The notes under the pieces were generated by a model. It worked only from the letters and a program-made list of their open reading frames with translations. It had not been told where the DNA came from and searched no databases. From Hoplostethus atlanticus (lineage: Eukaryota; Chordata; Actinopteri; Trachichthyiformes; Trachichthyidae): a stretch of 64,000 nt of DNA. Where the stretch lies: contig JAXDDX010000016.1 in assembly GCA_034670405.1 (NCBI GenBank), positions 2,584,001-2,648,000 on the forward strand, given 5' to 3'. Every line of letters begins with the position of its first letter. Position 1 is the stretch's first letter. Of this stretch, positions 24,239-36,769 are shown in pieces. The position numbers and the translations under genes were made by a program.

Positions 24239-27001
24239 ATGGAGGAATAACTTGTCTCACTGCTGTCCACCAGATTGTATAGAATAGTTCAATAATATTG
24301 AGCTTTGAATGTTTGGAATGACGCTCCCCCACTGTTAGGACCCAAAGTATTGAGCAGATGTCCTCACACACATACAGACACACAGAGGGTGTGATGCGTC
24401 TAGCTGCATCAATGCAAGCTTTTCTGAAGAGACATTGAGACGCCGAGAACAACAGGACTCAAGGACTTGCAGGTGATTATTAAAAAAAAAAGGAACAACC
24501 TACCCACAGTCCACATCTCTCCATTTCACAACTGATACAACTCCAACAATTCTGTGAAATACAAATCACTAGAACATTCTGACAGGAGGAAGTGGCAGAC
24601 TACTGACATGAACTCTGACCAATACGTCATGTGATTTACCTAACAGAAGAGCAGCAGCAGATGCAGAAGCAGATCGCAAGATTGAGACAGATGGTTTTTT
24701 TCCTCTCAAACTTTGCTGTACTAAATGTCTCAATAACATAGATTAGCCTCACTCACAACCAAACGTACCCAACGCCACATAGCATTTCTCAAAATCAACA
24801 ATGAGCTGAATGAATGAGCAGAATAACGAGACTTTCAACAAATGATTGGCAGGTATTGTTAGCTGTAAAAGTGTTTTCTGTCACAATAATATCCTCAAGT
24901 CTCTGTGTTCGCTATAGTTCTCAGTGAGAACGGCATTTTCATTTACAGAACACAGCAAGACTATTGTGTCACTTCTGTCCTTTTTCTCTCATTGCTCCTT
25001 TTTCCTGCTTCTCTTACCTCTCCTCCTATTCTCTCTTCTTTCTTTGCATCATATTGGTGTGTATTAAGATGGCCCAATTATGTTGCACATTAAAGGGGAG
25101 CTCACCACTCTTCCTCCTTTTTGCAAGTTAGGCCTTTGGTGGTCTAATAAAGGGCCAGACCATATTAATGTACCTCTGATGTCTCATACCTCCACAATCT
25201 GGAAAACAGAATGAAAGGACTAAGAAACCAAAGCAGATCGCTGACGGCTTAATTTAGGTTGGACTTGGGGGCAATGGAAGGAGACCTTGCGTTAATGGAA
25301 AGATAATTTTAGACATTTGGAATCTGAAAGGCTTTGAACTTTGTGAAGTGCTCTATTATAGTCGTGTAATATGTGAACAACTCCACTGATTTATATACAC
25401 TTGAGTATAGTAAAGTGCTCTAAAGTTTTATTTGTCCATGAAAAAAGGGAAGAGTTTGGGGATGTTCATGCCTTAACAAAGCCAAAATATTGGTCCTCCA
25501 AACTTCCCCTGACACCTGTTTCATCATGTAGCTCTGCTGTAGCAGAAATTATAACCTCCTGACTGTTTTACAAATGCTCTTGTTAAACACTGAACCCAGA
25601 CACAGATCTGGGTTAAGGTGATCATCAAGTTGGAGAATGATACAAACCTGTTCTTAGATCTGTGCCTATATGGATCGATCCTACTACAGCAGTCAACAAA
25701 GCAGCTGTTGGGATGAAGTGAAGCAGAATGTTGGTGTGGTCTGTGAAAAACACAGGAAAACCTGTTGAATGTTCAGTGTTTGGCCCCGTGGCTTGTTTAA
25801 GCATGGGTCTGCTATTAGGTGGAATGGAGCTGACTAGTGGTCAGTAAACATGTCCTCTCTCTTTTACAGGAGGGAACCACACTATGTCTCCATGTAGATG
25901 TGATTTCTATTAACTGACAGTGTTACAGAAACCAAGGGTTTAAGTTAGTCAAAATGAAAATGTGCTGTAAAAAGTGATACCATTAAAATAATCCTTTAGA
26001 AAGTAGCGCAGCCCTGTGAAATATGTTTGTTATAAACAGTACTGTGCAAAAGTCTTAGGCACATGTAAAACAATTCAGTCAAGCGAAGATGCTTTAAAAA
26101 ATAATGAAATGAAAAGTTTCTAAATATCAAACAATTTACTATGAAGAGCAGTAATGTAAACCACTAATGTAGAAAACAGAAAATAATCATCAAGACCAAA
26201 TTTATATTACAAAATCTAGGGTGCCTAAGACTTGTATAGTACTGTATGAAGCGTATGCTGTAACTGTATGGACTTAAAGGGAAGTACGAAATGAGTATGA
26301 AATGAGATAGAGTGAAACACAATTAACAAGATGGGATTTTTTTTCTTCTATTTTTAGTAGACAGAGAAACCAGTCAGTAAATCTGAGTTTAAAAATATAA
26401 ACCCATAGTAGACCCCACAGGCCCCATAACAAAAGTTATTTTGAGTTGTGTCCAAAAGCAGACTGAACATTTTAGTGAATACTGAATATTGCCTTAGTAA
26501 CCCCATAGGCCTAATACATTTAGAATGAGAATACAGATATCAGAGAAAATGTTCCTATACGAATATCAATAGTGATACCATAGCAGATAAAATAAAGTAC
26601 AATAAAGTCACCATAAACGCACTATTGAGCACGTCACACTTATAGGACTACCCTAACAATATTACAGTAATCTTAAGGATGTGAGTCACTTTACAGATTT
26701 TAAATATTTATGAACCTTAGTAGGATTTCCTCTCTGCAACTCTGAATCAGCGCTGAACAAGGGGAAGGGACCTGGGATTTCACAATAACGGGTCTTTGGA
26801 CAGCAGCCTGCCACCAGACTACTGAGGAGAGGGGAAGCCAGTGGTAGGTCTCTTGTGTACTGAACGTCATGCGGACGGACATGTGAAAGTTTGATGGTGG
26901 CATGCAACAGCTTCTTTGGCAGCCGTGAAGTCCACCTGCTGTATGCATGTAGGTGAAGTCGTCTAGGCGATGAGTCGTTAAAGGGAGATTAATGCGCAAA
27001 C
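24239..27001 (+). other. atp8b2 3' untranslated region and intergenic DNA
   Basis: No coding exon is supported between the atp8b2 stop and the il6r start. AATAAA signals on the plus strand occur at 25146-25151, 26591-26596 and 26601-26606. Any of these could end atp8b2, so the length of the 3' untranslated region is open. The last few hundred bases form the il6r upstream region. A small inverted-repeat element lies at 26037-26244. Confidence 0.5.
26037..26244. mobile_element. Short inverted-repeat element (MITE)
   Basis: The left end reads CAGTACTGTGCAAAAGTCTT followed by AGGCAC, and the right end GTGCCTAAGACTTGTATAGT followed by ACTG. These are imperfect inverted repeats of about 26 bases around a 150-base AT-rich core with no coding capacity. 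The ends resemble those of Tc1-related MITEs common in fish. A TA follows the right end. Confidence 0.75.
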
Positions 27002-29750
27002 ATGCGGATTTCTCTCCCTTTACTGTGTGCTCTGTGCGCCCTCCAAGTCCACGGCGTCTTCGAGGGGACCTGTCTTAGAAAAGGTAAGCACCCAGCTACA
27101 GAGTGAGTTTAAGTACATGACCTGTCCTGCTCCATTTCAGCTGTGTATTTATTGAAAACATTGACAACAGTTGGGCCGAACTAAGACACCTTCCCAACTT
27201 CTTTTCTTTCATAATTACACTATTGTTACAGAAATGGGGGATGTATAATTTACCATTTTATTAAATAGTTATTAATGTAGAAATATATAGAGCACTGTGA
27301 GATGCTACAAATCAATCAATCATCAATCACATTTTATTTGTATATCCCTTAATCACCGTTCCAGTCTCTAAGGGCTTCACAGTGCCCAAAGTGTGAAAAC
27401 AATAAATGGTTAGTCCACGACGTCCCCCAGCCTTGGACCCTCACAGAGGACAAGGAAAAACTCCCACAAAACCTTTTAGGACAAATGGAAGAAACCTGGA
27501 AGAAATCAGTGGTCTTACCCTATCATGATAGAAAGAAACATATTCTGTGCTCACTTTTGATTTACTTTGTTTTGAAAATCTTGATCAAAATCCTGATCTT
27601 AGTGAAAGCTGAGAAATTATTTTATTTTTTATGAGTGATTTTTCCTTGAAATGAACTGTTGCTGTTTTAAATTGTCAAAATGTGAATTGGCCAGTTAATG
27701 CCCCTCCAAAGGTTACTGTTGCTTTCTATACGTTTACATTTTACTCATTTTCATCATTCAGCTGAGTCAGTATAAAACATTTTAGCACTCAGGGTCAGAA
27801 CTGGCTTCATTGACTGCTTATGGATTGGCTAAAGCAATCCTTTAAAAAATATGTGTGTTATTGTTGGTAAAGTAAATTTACCAACATTATGAATGTTGCA
27901 AAAACTTTATTTTTCATGTATAAGTCATATAACTCCAGACAAGTTCACAAGTTCACAGGTCCACATTAGCTCTACAGTTTTGTCCTCTTTCAGCACCAGA
28001 GCCAATTCTTCCCCTTTACTGTTCTTTAGGGAAATTATGGAGAACAGGGAGGGAGAGAGAGAGAGAGAGAGAGAGAGGAGGCAATGGACTTTTAACATGA
28101 ATCAAGTAAAAGCAAGACAGGAGCCTAAACAAATACATCTAAGGCTTGACTCAACTCAAATAATCTGTAAAAAGTTGCACAATCAGCAAATCTGAATAAG
28201 CATAGGATATGAGAGAAGAAACAGAGAGACAGTACGAAAGTTTCGAGCAGAAAAAACAGAACAGGGCGGAGAGATATATTAAAAGAGGAAGTACAAAAGG
28301 AGTTGGTAATTTTAGTTATATAACTATGTATCCTATCTGTGTTGCCCAGTCAACTGCAACCAACATTCAAGACAAAAAATATATCATTTTATACTAAAGA
28401 AAACAAATGTACACTGAACAAGTCTCCAATTCACACACACACAAACACCTTGACCATTTATATATACAATAAACTCAGTTAAATCAATGAGAAACACAGC
28501 CACATGCCCTGATTCACAGTCATTCTACAAATGATATTGATTGTTGTTTTATTTATGTCCAGACCCCCAACCTGGTGTGTTGGTGTTATCCCCGGGCAAT
28601 AAGTTGGCCATGACCTGCTGTGGCCAGGCGAAGGTGAATGGAGTGAAGGTTGCCATGACCAGAGTTAGTTCAAATACCAACAGAGCAACACGAGCCAGTG
28701 TTCGTGGACAAGACAGTATTGGAAACAACAGTGGGGTTTTGGGGAAAAGAGGCCAACATGGTACGGGGGATACTGTAAATGAAGGATACTCCACCCGCCC
28801 AACCGAAGCAGCAGTCAACACTGTGACTGGGGAGAATGGAGAAACTGTAACGGAGAGCGAGTACAAAGAACTAAAAAGGACCGGTCAACTCAGATGTAGG
28901 GATACAGAACACAAGGCCCATCCCACCACTCCATCATTCCAGCCAACCAGCGTGAGCAACCTGGAGACAGACAGCGAGGATGACTATGACGACGAAGAGG
29001 GGAACAGAGTAACAAGGGGCCTGAGAACTAGGCTACAGTGGAAACGGAATGGGAGGACATTGGAGGAAGGAACGAGAGGCTGGGGAGGACTCCTGTTTGA
29101 GAGGCGTGGGACTGTGCTGTCCCTGACCTCAGTAAGAGGTGCCGACTCTGGGAAGTACAGTTGTCATCGTGGAGGCAAAGTGCTTTTCTCACTCAAAGTG
29201 ATTGTTGCAGGTGGGTCACGGTGGACAAGGAAGTCATCATGTCAGTGGTGATATAGCTGCAGCATGGCCTTTTCAACATAACAGAGATTCTGCAAATAGT
29301 ATTGAAAGAGATGACTTCAGATATTAAGAAAGTAATAATATACCCTCAAAGAGTCTATTTTATTTTAGCTCATTTCACTAAGTGCTTGTGACATCTTCTT
29401 CATGGATTTGTGCTGTCACCGAAAGGTTGTGATGTCAAGATGCTATGGCGCTTTCATCCTGCTGTTGCATCCTGCTCATTATTTTGTATTTCTTTTTTTT
29501 TTCTTCATAATAATATCCAACACTTTATCTCTCCATATCTGCTACATTTGTTAGATCCTCCTGAGCGCCCCATTTTGTCCTGCTATAAAAAGTCACCCAG
29601 CAGTAAGATTCGCTGTTACTGGCCACTGCAGCGGCCTGTCACCGTGCAACCTCACTGTTACCTTTTGCTCAGTAAAGGGTAAGAACAGACTGATTGCCTT
29701 GTGTGAATTGGCAAATAAAGTAATCTTCTTCAGAGATGTCTATTCATGGC

Positions 29751-29788
<38 letters not shown>

Positions 29789-32700
29789 TTCTCTCTCTTT
29801 GTCCTTCCTTCTCCCCGACTCCCCTACCCCCTCTCACCCCTCAGCCTTTCAGAGACATTCTCTCGTTTGGAGTGTTCCTACTCATCTCATCTGTCCCGCT
29901 GTTGGTGCAGTCTGAACCACATTGAGGACGACCTCAGAGTGACATATATGGCCTACCTGTGTGCCACGAGCGCCGCGGGAAATGCCACCAGCGCTCTATT
30001 GAGCTTCACACCCCTGGACATTCGTAAGTGAGCGTGTCCGAGGGGGTGTGTGTCTATGTGTGTGTCTGTCTGTAACCGAGACACTCTGACGCCCACTCAA
30101 CCTATTCCACCTCGCTCCCTCAGTAAAGCCAGACCCTCCGTCAGCAGTGGCAGTCCATCAGGTGGAGGGTGAGGAGAGAAGGCTGAGAGTCCACTGGAGC
30201 ATCCCTACCTCCTGGAAGTATCAAGACCGCAATTACTTTCTTATCTATGAGCTCAACTACCGACCCATAACGTCTACTGGAACACAGGTGCATGCTGGTG
30301 AACGTGTGCATGTGTGACTGTGTATGTGTGCATGTAAGTGTGCATGTGTGTTCATCTTGTCACAATTCAGCAGTGCAATGTCTTCCCTTCTTTCCTTGCC
30401 AGGTAGAACTTATCGACAGACAGGTCCTACACCATCACTGATGCATTGGCTGGCGTTGAGTACCTGATACAGCTAAGAGCTAAGGATGAATTTGATGGTC
30501 TCTGGAGCGACTGGAGTACACCCGTCACGGCCCGCAGTTGGACAGGTAGTTAAATATCGATACACGTGCACATGCAGATAAACACACACAAAGGAAAATC
30601 AAGACATTTACAACTTAGGTATTTATCTGTGTTACGGCCCCAAAGGAAACAAAGGCTTGAATATGAGGCTTATAACATTAAAGGTCAGCCACCCGAGTTA
30701 AAAGCAAGAAAATAATTCACAAAATACCTTAAGAGTTGGGAGGTCTGACCAAACAAAATATAAAGATGGGGAAAACGATTGGGCCAACCTCGCTGTGGGC
30801 TGTCTGTTTCCCCCTAAACAACCAAAAAAAACACACAAAAATGTATAAGAAATTAGTAATTTTAGGAACATGGAAGTGACGTATATTGTAGGGACCTGGC
30901 AAGCCTTGAGCTTTATCACCTCAGTAATAAATGATCCAACCTGCTCACAGACAAAAGTAGTCATGACAACCTTATGAGGTGGGACTCCTGTTTCCTTCCC
31001 TCATGATTAGGATTGTACAGAGGGGTCAAAGAAGCATAGCACATAAACAAAAACATGCGCACATACATGCTTTATTCCTCTTTGTTGTGTGTCTCTTCCC
31101 CTCAGAGGAAAGATATCCCCTGTTTAGAATAGAAGTGTCACTCACAATTATGCTGACATGAAAATTATTTCTTTCCACACTCATCACAGCTAATAACAGT
31201 AATTTTGTCTTACTATCAGTTTCCAGATTTTAGGCTGAATCACAATGTTTTTATGTTAGTTATCTTTCGATGAAAATGTAAACTCTATTTTATGATATTA
31301 TTATTATGATAGTATTTTAGCGATTGCCAATGTCTAACGAACTAGAAATGTGTGGCATGTTAGGGTGTCATCACATGGCGTGCTTCTATCTCTAGTGCAG
31401 TGAGCGTGCACAGTCTAGCTAGGATTTAAACGTAGCTAAGGTTGGGGTGTCCTGGTGGCTCAGTTAGCTAAGGTGCCGGCAACGTCCTTGGTTTGAATTC
31501 AGCCGAGGACCTTTGTTGCATGTCATCCCCATCTCTCTCTCAGTAGCTCGTTTGATGCCGCTCTTTGTCAAATAGGTTGACACTCTTGTACCTTTCATAT
31601 TTTTGCAGAGCAATCCCCCGGTGTGCACCTAAACACACTCATGAAATCATGCACTTTCTGCAATATGTCCTCACTTTTCACAATCTACAGTGTCTAGGAG
31701 ATAAATGTTTTTCTCCTTGTTGAGGTTTTTGATAACGTGTTATCTGGTATGTATGTCTGTCTCTTCAGCTCAATTGACATCCAGTGATGATCTGTCTGAC
31801 ACAACGGTAAGCGTCTCTCTCTCTCACTCTCACACACACATGCACACACACTCACTGTATATTTAGTATTATCCTACCTATCTCACACTGTCCTGTCTCT
31901 CATGTTACCACCGTATTTTCCAACCCACAGTATACAGTCGACTATGAAGGCTCTGCGACTACATCTGACTACACGACCGATGATAAGAAGGGTAAGAGAT
32001 ATTAAAAGATATTATGGTTATTATATGTGTGAGGGGGGGGAGAGAGAGAGAGCGAGAGCGAGAGAGGAACTCTTAGATGTTGTCAGTGCCAAAAAGTCCC
32101 CTCTGCCCCACTGGGTTTTAACAGGAAGCCATGTCATCATAATAACTGAGGCTCAACAACGAAACAACCCACAGGAAACTGGTTCAACACACCTATCACA
32201 GACATGCAAACACAAACACACACACTTGCATGGTATTCTACCAATCCAGGTCCATTAGGATTTCTCACAGCCTCTACCTCTTCATTTTCCTCCCTGTTTT
32301 CTTCCATTCCTTCCTCCCCTCTTTTTTTTTACCCCAGTCTCTAAACCAGATCCAGGCAATGTGTGGCCCTACGTCCTGTGCCTCTCTGGTTTGTGTGTTC
32401 TCCTGTCAGTCACGTTGGGTGTCATATTCAGGTAACAAATACCTTCACATTCCACACCACTACAATTAGCTCAACACCCTCTCATCCAAGCAAGATGCCT
32501 GCTGTTAAATGTTTGTATCTATGAAAATATTGTAACGCTAAAAAGATCACTTTACAGTCATTTAGAAATATAACTCTATTCTCAGCTTGACAACCCAAAC
32601 GGATACATTTATAAATGACTTATATAATGGGCACTGAATGGACGCCCTGGCTACACGGAAGCGAAATACTATGTATGTAACAGTTTGTTGTGAGAATTAA

Positions 32701-32993
32701 CTTTTTCTTTTGAACCCCTCTCTTTCAGACACAAGGAGAGGTTCATGTCTAAACTCCAGAACCTTAGTGCCGTCTCCCAGCGCAGTGACTCCTCTCCACC
32801 TCCAGCCACTGCTCCTACACCTCAAGAAGGACAGGCCCTGGTGACCTTTGCCCCTCTGCGTTACAAAGAGCCTCTACCAGATGAAGTGGAAGAAGAGGAA
32901 GAAGAAAATAAGGAAGAAGAGAAGGCGGAGGGGAGGACAGAAGCCATGCACTTCAACAACACAAGTTATTTCTTGGTCCAGAGAGAGTGCTAA
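27002..32993 (+). CDS. il6r: Interleukin-6 receptor subunit alpha
   Basis: Type I cytokine receptor that binds IL-6 and recruits gp130 (family knowledge). Coding exons: 27002-27083, 28563-29210, 29555-29678, 29845-30023, 30124-30287, 30407-30545, 31769-31806, 31931-31991, 32338-32431, 32729-32993; 597 codons, all phases consistent. Order in the protein: signal peptide MRISLPLLCALCALQVHG; Ig-like D1 with cysteines near 46 and 228; a DPPERPILSCYKKSPSS start of the cytokine-binding module; LKPDPP start of the second FnIII domain; the WSDWS signature; a Thr/Ser/Asp stalk over two short exons; one membrane helix (VWPYVLCLSGLCVLL); a cytoplasmic tail with an acidic Glu run, ending NNTSYFLVQREC. Human IL6R is 468 residues. 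The excess here is mainly a long acidic Asn/Thr-rich insertion in D1. The position after atp8b2 supports il6r over il11ra. Exon 6 must use the second of two tandem AGs (30405-30406) to keep the frame. Confidence 0.88.
27314..27475 (+). repeat. Interspersed fish repeat, copy 2
   Basis: This copy matches the repeat at 18714-18800 (TTTGTATATCCC, TTAATCACCG, AGTCTCTAAGGGCTTCACAG) and extends further through AGGACAAGGAAAAACTCCC. It lies in the first il6r intron. The longer copy suggests the other is truncated. Confidence 0.75.
31446..31600 (+). repeat. tRNA-derived SINE, 5' part
   Basis: TGGCTCAGTTAGCTAAGG resembles an RNA polymerase III A box and GGTTTGAATTC a B box, spaced as in a tRNA. They are followed by TGCATGTCATCCCCATCTCT, a common fish SINE body. 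The element lies in the il6r intron 30546-31768. No 3' tail or target duplication is clear. Confidence 0.7.
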
Positions 32994-34422
32994 TGATAGG
33001 TTGCACCCCTTTATTCCATTCCTGAAAAAAAGCTGGCCAGAACTTTTGAACTGCATACAGTCAGCAGTGTAATTCATTTTTCACTGCTGCAGACAACCAG
33101 GGCAATGGACATTACATATTAACAGTCCTCCTATTAGGAAAAGCTTTTATGCCCTCTCTCTCTTTCTCTCTTAATTCCACACACCTGAAATGAAGCTTAG
33201 TGTACGTTCAATCAGGAAGACTACATGGCTCATATCTACTTTATTGCTACTCCAGGTATTCTGACAGCGATCGGCCTTGCTTGTTATTCAATCAGCCCAT
33301 TAAGCAAGGACACTCCTTTCCTCCCTCCAAGGGAGGGTTGTCAGTGGATCCATTCTGCCCAATGGAAGAGTCTACAAGATTCACAGGGTTCTCCTTTAAC
33401 CCATGAACATTGATTTCAACTGGAGCCACCGCCAATGTTCATTGATTCATTATCCATTAAAGCTTGTATTCAAACTTACAAATCTAGTCTCTCCTGGCTT
33501 GAAATACCTCTGAAACGCTTTTTGTCTGTTTTTGTCTGGAGAACAGCCAGAAAACATATTTAAGCTACTCTGTGTCCATGATGTTTTAGAATTGAATAGT
33601 GTAGATAAAATGTATACATACATGTTGTAAAATGTTAGCTTACTGTCTAATTTACTTTTATATTTAAAGAATTTTGCTGAGTCTATTCAAATAAACAGTC
33701 AATACACACCCTGCTCTCTCAGTATCCTGATATTCTTTACAAGGTTTGAGCAAATAGGAATGCTAAAATATACTGTCTAAAATACTGGTAATCCACCAGT
33801 TTGTCTGCTTCTTAGATATAAAAAAAATTGTTTTAATAAATAAAAAATTTAGTGGACTGGGAGTGAGTGCCTGTTGCTTAGCTCAGAGATCCAGGACCCA
33901 ATGAATCCTTGAAGGGGTTTCTGGAATCCCCAATAATTAATTTCTCTGGTATTTCATTCCTGGTAAATAGCATAAAGGAACAAAAAATAGTTATTTTTTT
34001 CAGAAAAGCATTCATTCATGCTTTTTTTCCCCCCAGAACAAGCCCTAACCCCATAAAACATACTACTTACTATGATGTATGTTGTGATTTTTTCAATAAA
34101 AATGTATGTCCACTTTAACAGGATAAAAGGATGAAAGTAAAACATGGTAAACTGATAAGTGGGTATCTATTATAAGGTCTTGACATAAAAAAAAACAATA
34201 GCATGGGAACCAATGGCCAAGCTTATACTGCCACCACGCGGACATAGCCGTAGCTACCGGAGACTGTTGTCATAGCGACCGTTAGTGTGTCAACAACAGG
34301 TGACCATCTTTGTGCTAACAATCGCTAGCAACTTTATGTTGCTTGTCAATCATCAATCTGTAGGCTGTACGGCGTACCTACAGAAAGAATAACAACACAA
34401 ACATTTGTAATAGTATAGAGAA
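32994..34422 (+). other. il6r 3' untranslated region and riiad1 upstream region
   Basis: A plus-strand AATAAA at 33690-33695 is the best polyadenylation signal for il6r, giving a 3' untranslated region of about 0.7 kb. Beyond it lie short AT-rich sequence and the riiad1 upstream region near 34230-34420. I see no further coding exon. Confidence 0.55.
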
Positions 34423-35724
34423 ATGATGGCTGCAAAAGGAGGACTGGAGATATTGGACGTAGGCGCATTAAGCGCTGAGCAGCAAGAGAAACTACGACAG
34501 TTCAAGGTATGTTAACGTTAATGCTCATTTTAACACAAAGTAACTAGTTAACGCCTTAACATTAGCAACTTTAGTCGGATTTGTATGCTGCTTATTGCCA
34601 AGAAACAGCCATAGCCAAGTTAATGAACTATATTTTCTCTTTGATTTTCAGATTCAAACGAGAATGGACAACGAAAAGTATTTGAGGTCACATCCGGAAG
34701 TGGAGATATTGATAAGCAACTTTCTAAGGTTAGCTTATTATTTTCTCCTCCATAACTACGTTGTTAACTGTCAGCTCACCTAGCTCAGAATTCACCCTCT
34801 TAGTGTGATTTTGGTTGGTCTTTGGTGAACATGAACACCCAATGTTAGAGACAAGAGGAAAGCCAACATACTCTTTATGTCATCAGGAAACAAATCAATC
34901 CAGGCCCAACATGTTTGCTCATTTGGCTGTAAAAGCTCAAACAAATTTCCACAGACTGCACAAGGTCACCCTGATCTTTGTACATGGGTCAGCTCCAGTC
35001 TTTTTTCTCTGGACAACAGCACACAGGACAGCCCAGGTTGTTTGGTTCCCACGAGACTTGTTCCTTTACTATGCAGTAATATCATATAATAATAACAATA
35101 ACCATTATCATGATCAAACAATACTCATTAACAATGAATTTCAAATAGTAATAATGAAACCTATTTACAAATCAGGTTTTTATAGATTACAAGAGGGCTT
35201 TGACAAAATTCAGTTAAAATGAACATTACAGAGTAGTATCAAATACAAAATAAAAGCAAGTCCATTACAGTAATTATATGCAATACAAATAACTGTCAAA
35301 TGCAAGTTTGTAAAAATGATGAACTGAAACTGCTGTGATAAAAAGCAATGGACAGCAGACATGGATCCAAAGAACAACAAAGAAGCAACAAGTGTATAAA
35401 AGAAATGTCCAGAATCTCGTAATTCAGATTATTTTTTCTTCTTCTTATCTTTTTATTTTGACATGTCTCCCACATTGTCATTATTCTGACTTCATGTCAT
35501 CCTCTCACAGAGATGTGTTTCTTAAGAGGCCTGCTGACATTCGTGAGTTCGCTGCAGGTGAGTTGTACATACACAGACACACACACACACACACATACAC
35601 ACCTGTTCATATGCTGCTATGGTGCAGGAGCAGTGTTGCCAGAATGGTATATCTCTTGGTATGGTATGACTGCCACTTTCAGACATACACTCTCTCACTC
35701 TCACTCTCATTCTCTCACACGCAC

Positions 35725-35766
<42 letters not shown>

Positions 35767-35891
35767 TCAAACATGTATGTACCCACTAACCAATGTCAAT
35801 GGCTCATGGTCTCTTTTCAGATCACTTCACCAGCTCAAACCTTCGTGTGGTTATTGGCTCCACAATTAAGGGGAACAGTGACATGGAATGA
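34423..35891 (+). CDS. riiad1: RIIa domain-containing protein 1
   Basis: A four-exon gene (34423-34506, 34652-34728, 35511-35557, 35821-35891) encodes 92 residues, the same length I remember for human RIIAD1. The RIIa domain is the dimerisation and docking fold of PKA type II regulatory subunits. Small proteins carrying it occur mostly in cilia and flagella and can bind A-kinase anchoring helices (family knowledge; function of this one is not established). Recognisable segments are LRQFKIQTRMDNEKYLRSHP, then FLRRDVFLKRPADIREFAAD, typical of RIIa proteins. Two ATGs stand in tandem at 34423 and 34426, so the start may be one residue shorter. The neighbour pair riiad1 and znf687/psmd4 matches human 1q21.3. 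An AATAAA at 36202-36207 probably ends the transcript. Confidence 0.88.
35716..35761. repeat. (CA)n microsatellite before the last riiad1 exon
   Basis: A CA run lies about 60 bases upstream of the final riiad1 exon. A shorter CA run occurs at 35573-35598, just after the donor of the preceding exon. Confidence 0.95.
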
Positions 35892-36717
35892 AACACACCT
35901 CAGTTAACAGCAATCATGTCAGATTACTCTCAGGCATGTGCAGGAAGGTCAGCTAAAGGCAAAATGTAAACGTGCTCCTGTTCTTAATGAGAGTGATTAA
36001 AGAAGAGGATGTCCTGTGGGTATTACAGGAGAGCTAGTGTTGTTTGTCAGCCAGGCCTCTCCATAGAGAGGGTTGAGTAAGCATGTATGGTTATTGGTTG
36101 ATAACTGAACTCAATCTATACTTCCTCAATCTATACTTTGGATCTAGTTTATGGATTGCAGTGTAATGTTACTCTCTGTCAAATGACCTGAAAAGTAAAT
36201 GAATAAACATTTGCTAATGGCTCTACTGACTAAGATTCATTTCTTTAATTATCTTTTTTGTTTAGCATGTCACTCAGCATTGTATATCATTATATCATAT
36301 TTTCAAACACCATTTGATACTTTATTTCTTCTTCATACTTAATTGTCACCGTTACATTACATTTTTCTCACTGTTACATTTTGCCTTAAAAGTTTTTTCA
36401 AAGTCATAGTGGGGAATGACATGTAGTAACAAGTAGAGCTAGACTGCTCACTCATTCTGATCTGGTCCAAAGCTCAATTGACTGTTTAAAAATGGTCTCT
36501 TTCCAATTTTTGCTTACAAGTGAAGAATTAACTTGTAATTGAAGCTTAGAACAAACATTAGAATACAAATTGCTCTCAGGCACATAGTATATATGATATA
36601 TCTTGAAAGTGAATCTTTCAATAACTATTATTTGCTTTTGGATAACTTATTACTGACTGTGGTGATATAATGTTTCATAGTCAACATAACATGAAAGCAC
36701 ATCAATTATCTCTTTCT

Positions 36718-36769
<52 letters not shown>

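Noticed and set aside
30404-30460. Apparent frameshift and stop in il6r exon 6
   Set aside because: It arises only if the first AG of the tandem acceptor is used. The second AG at 30405-30406 restores a continuous frame through WSDWS.
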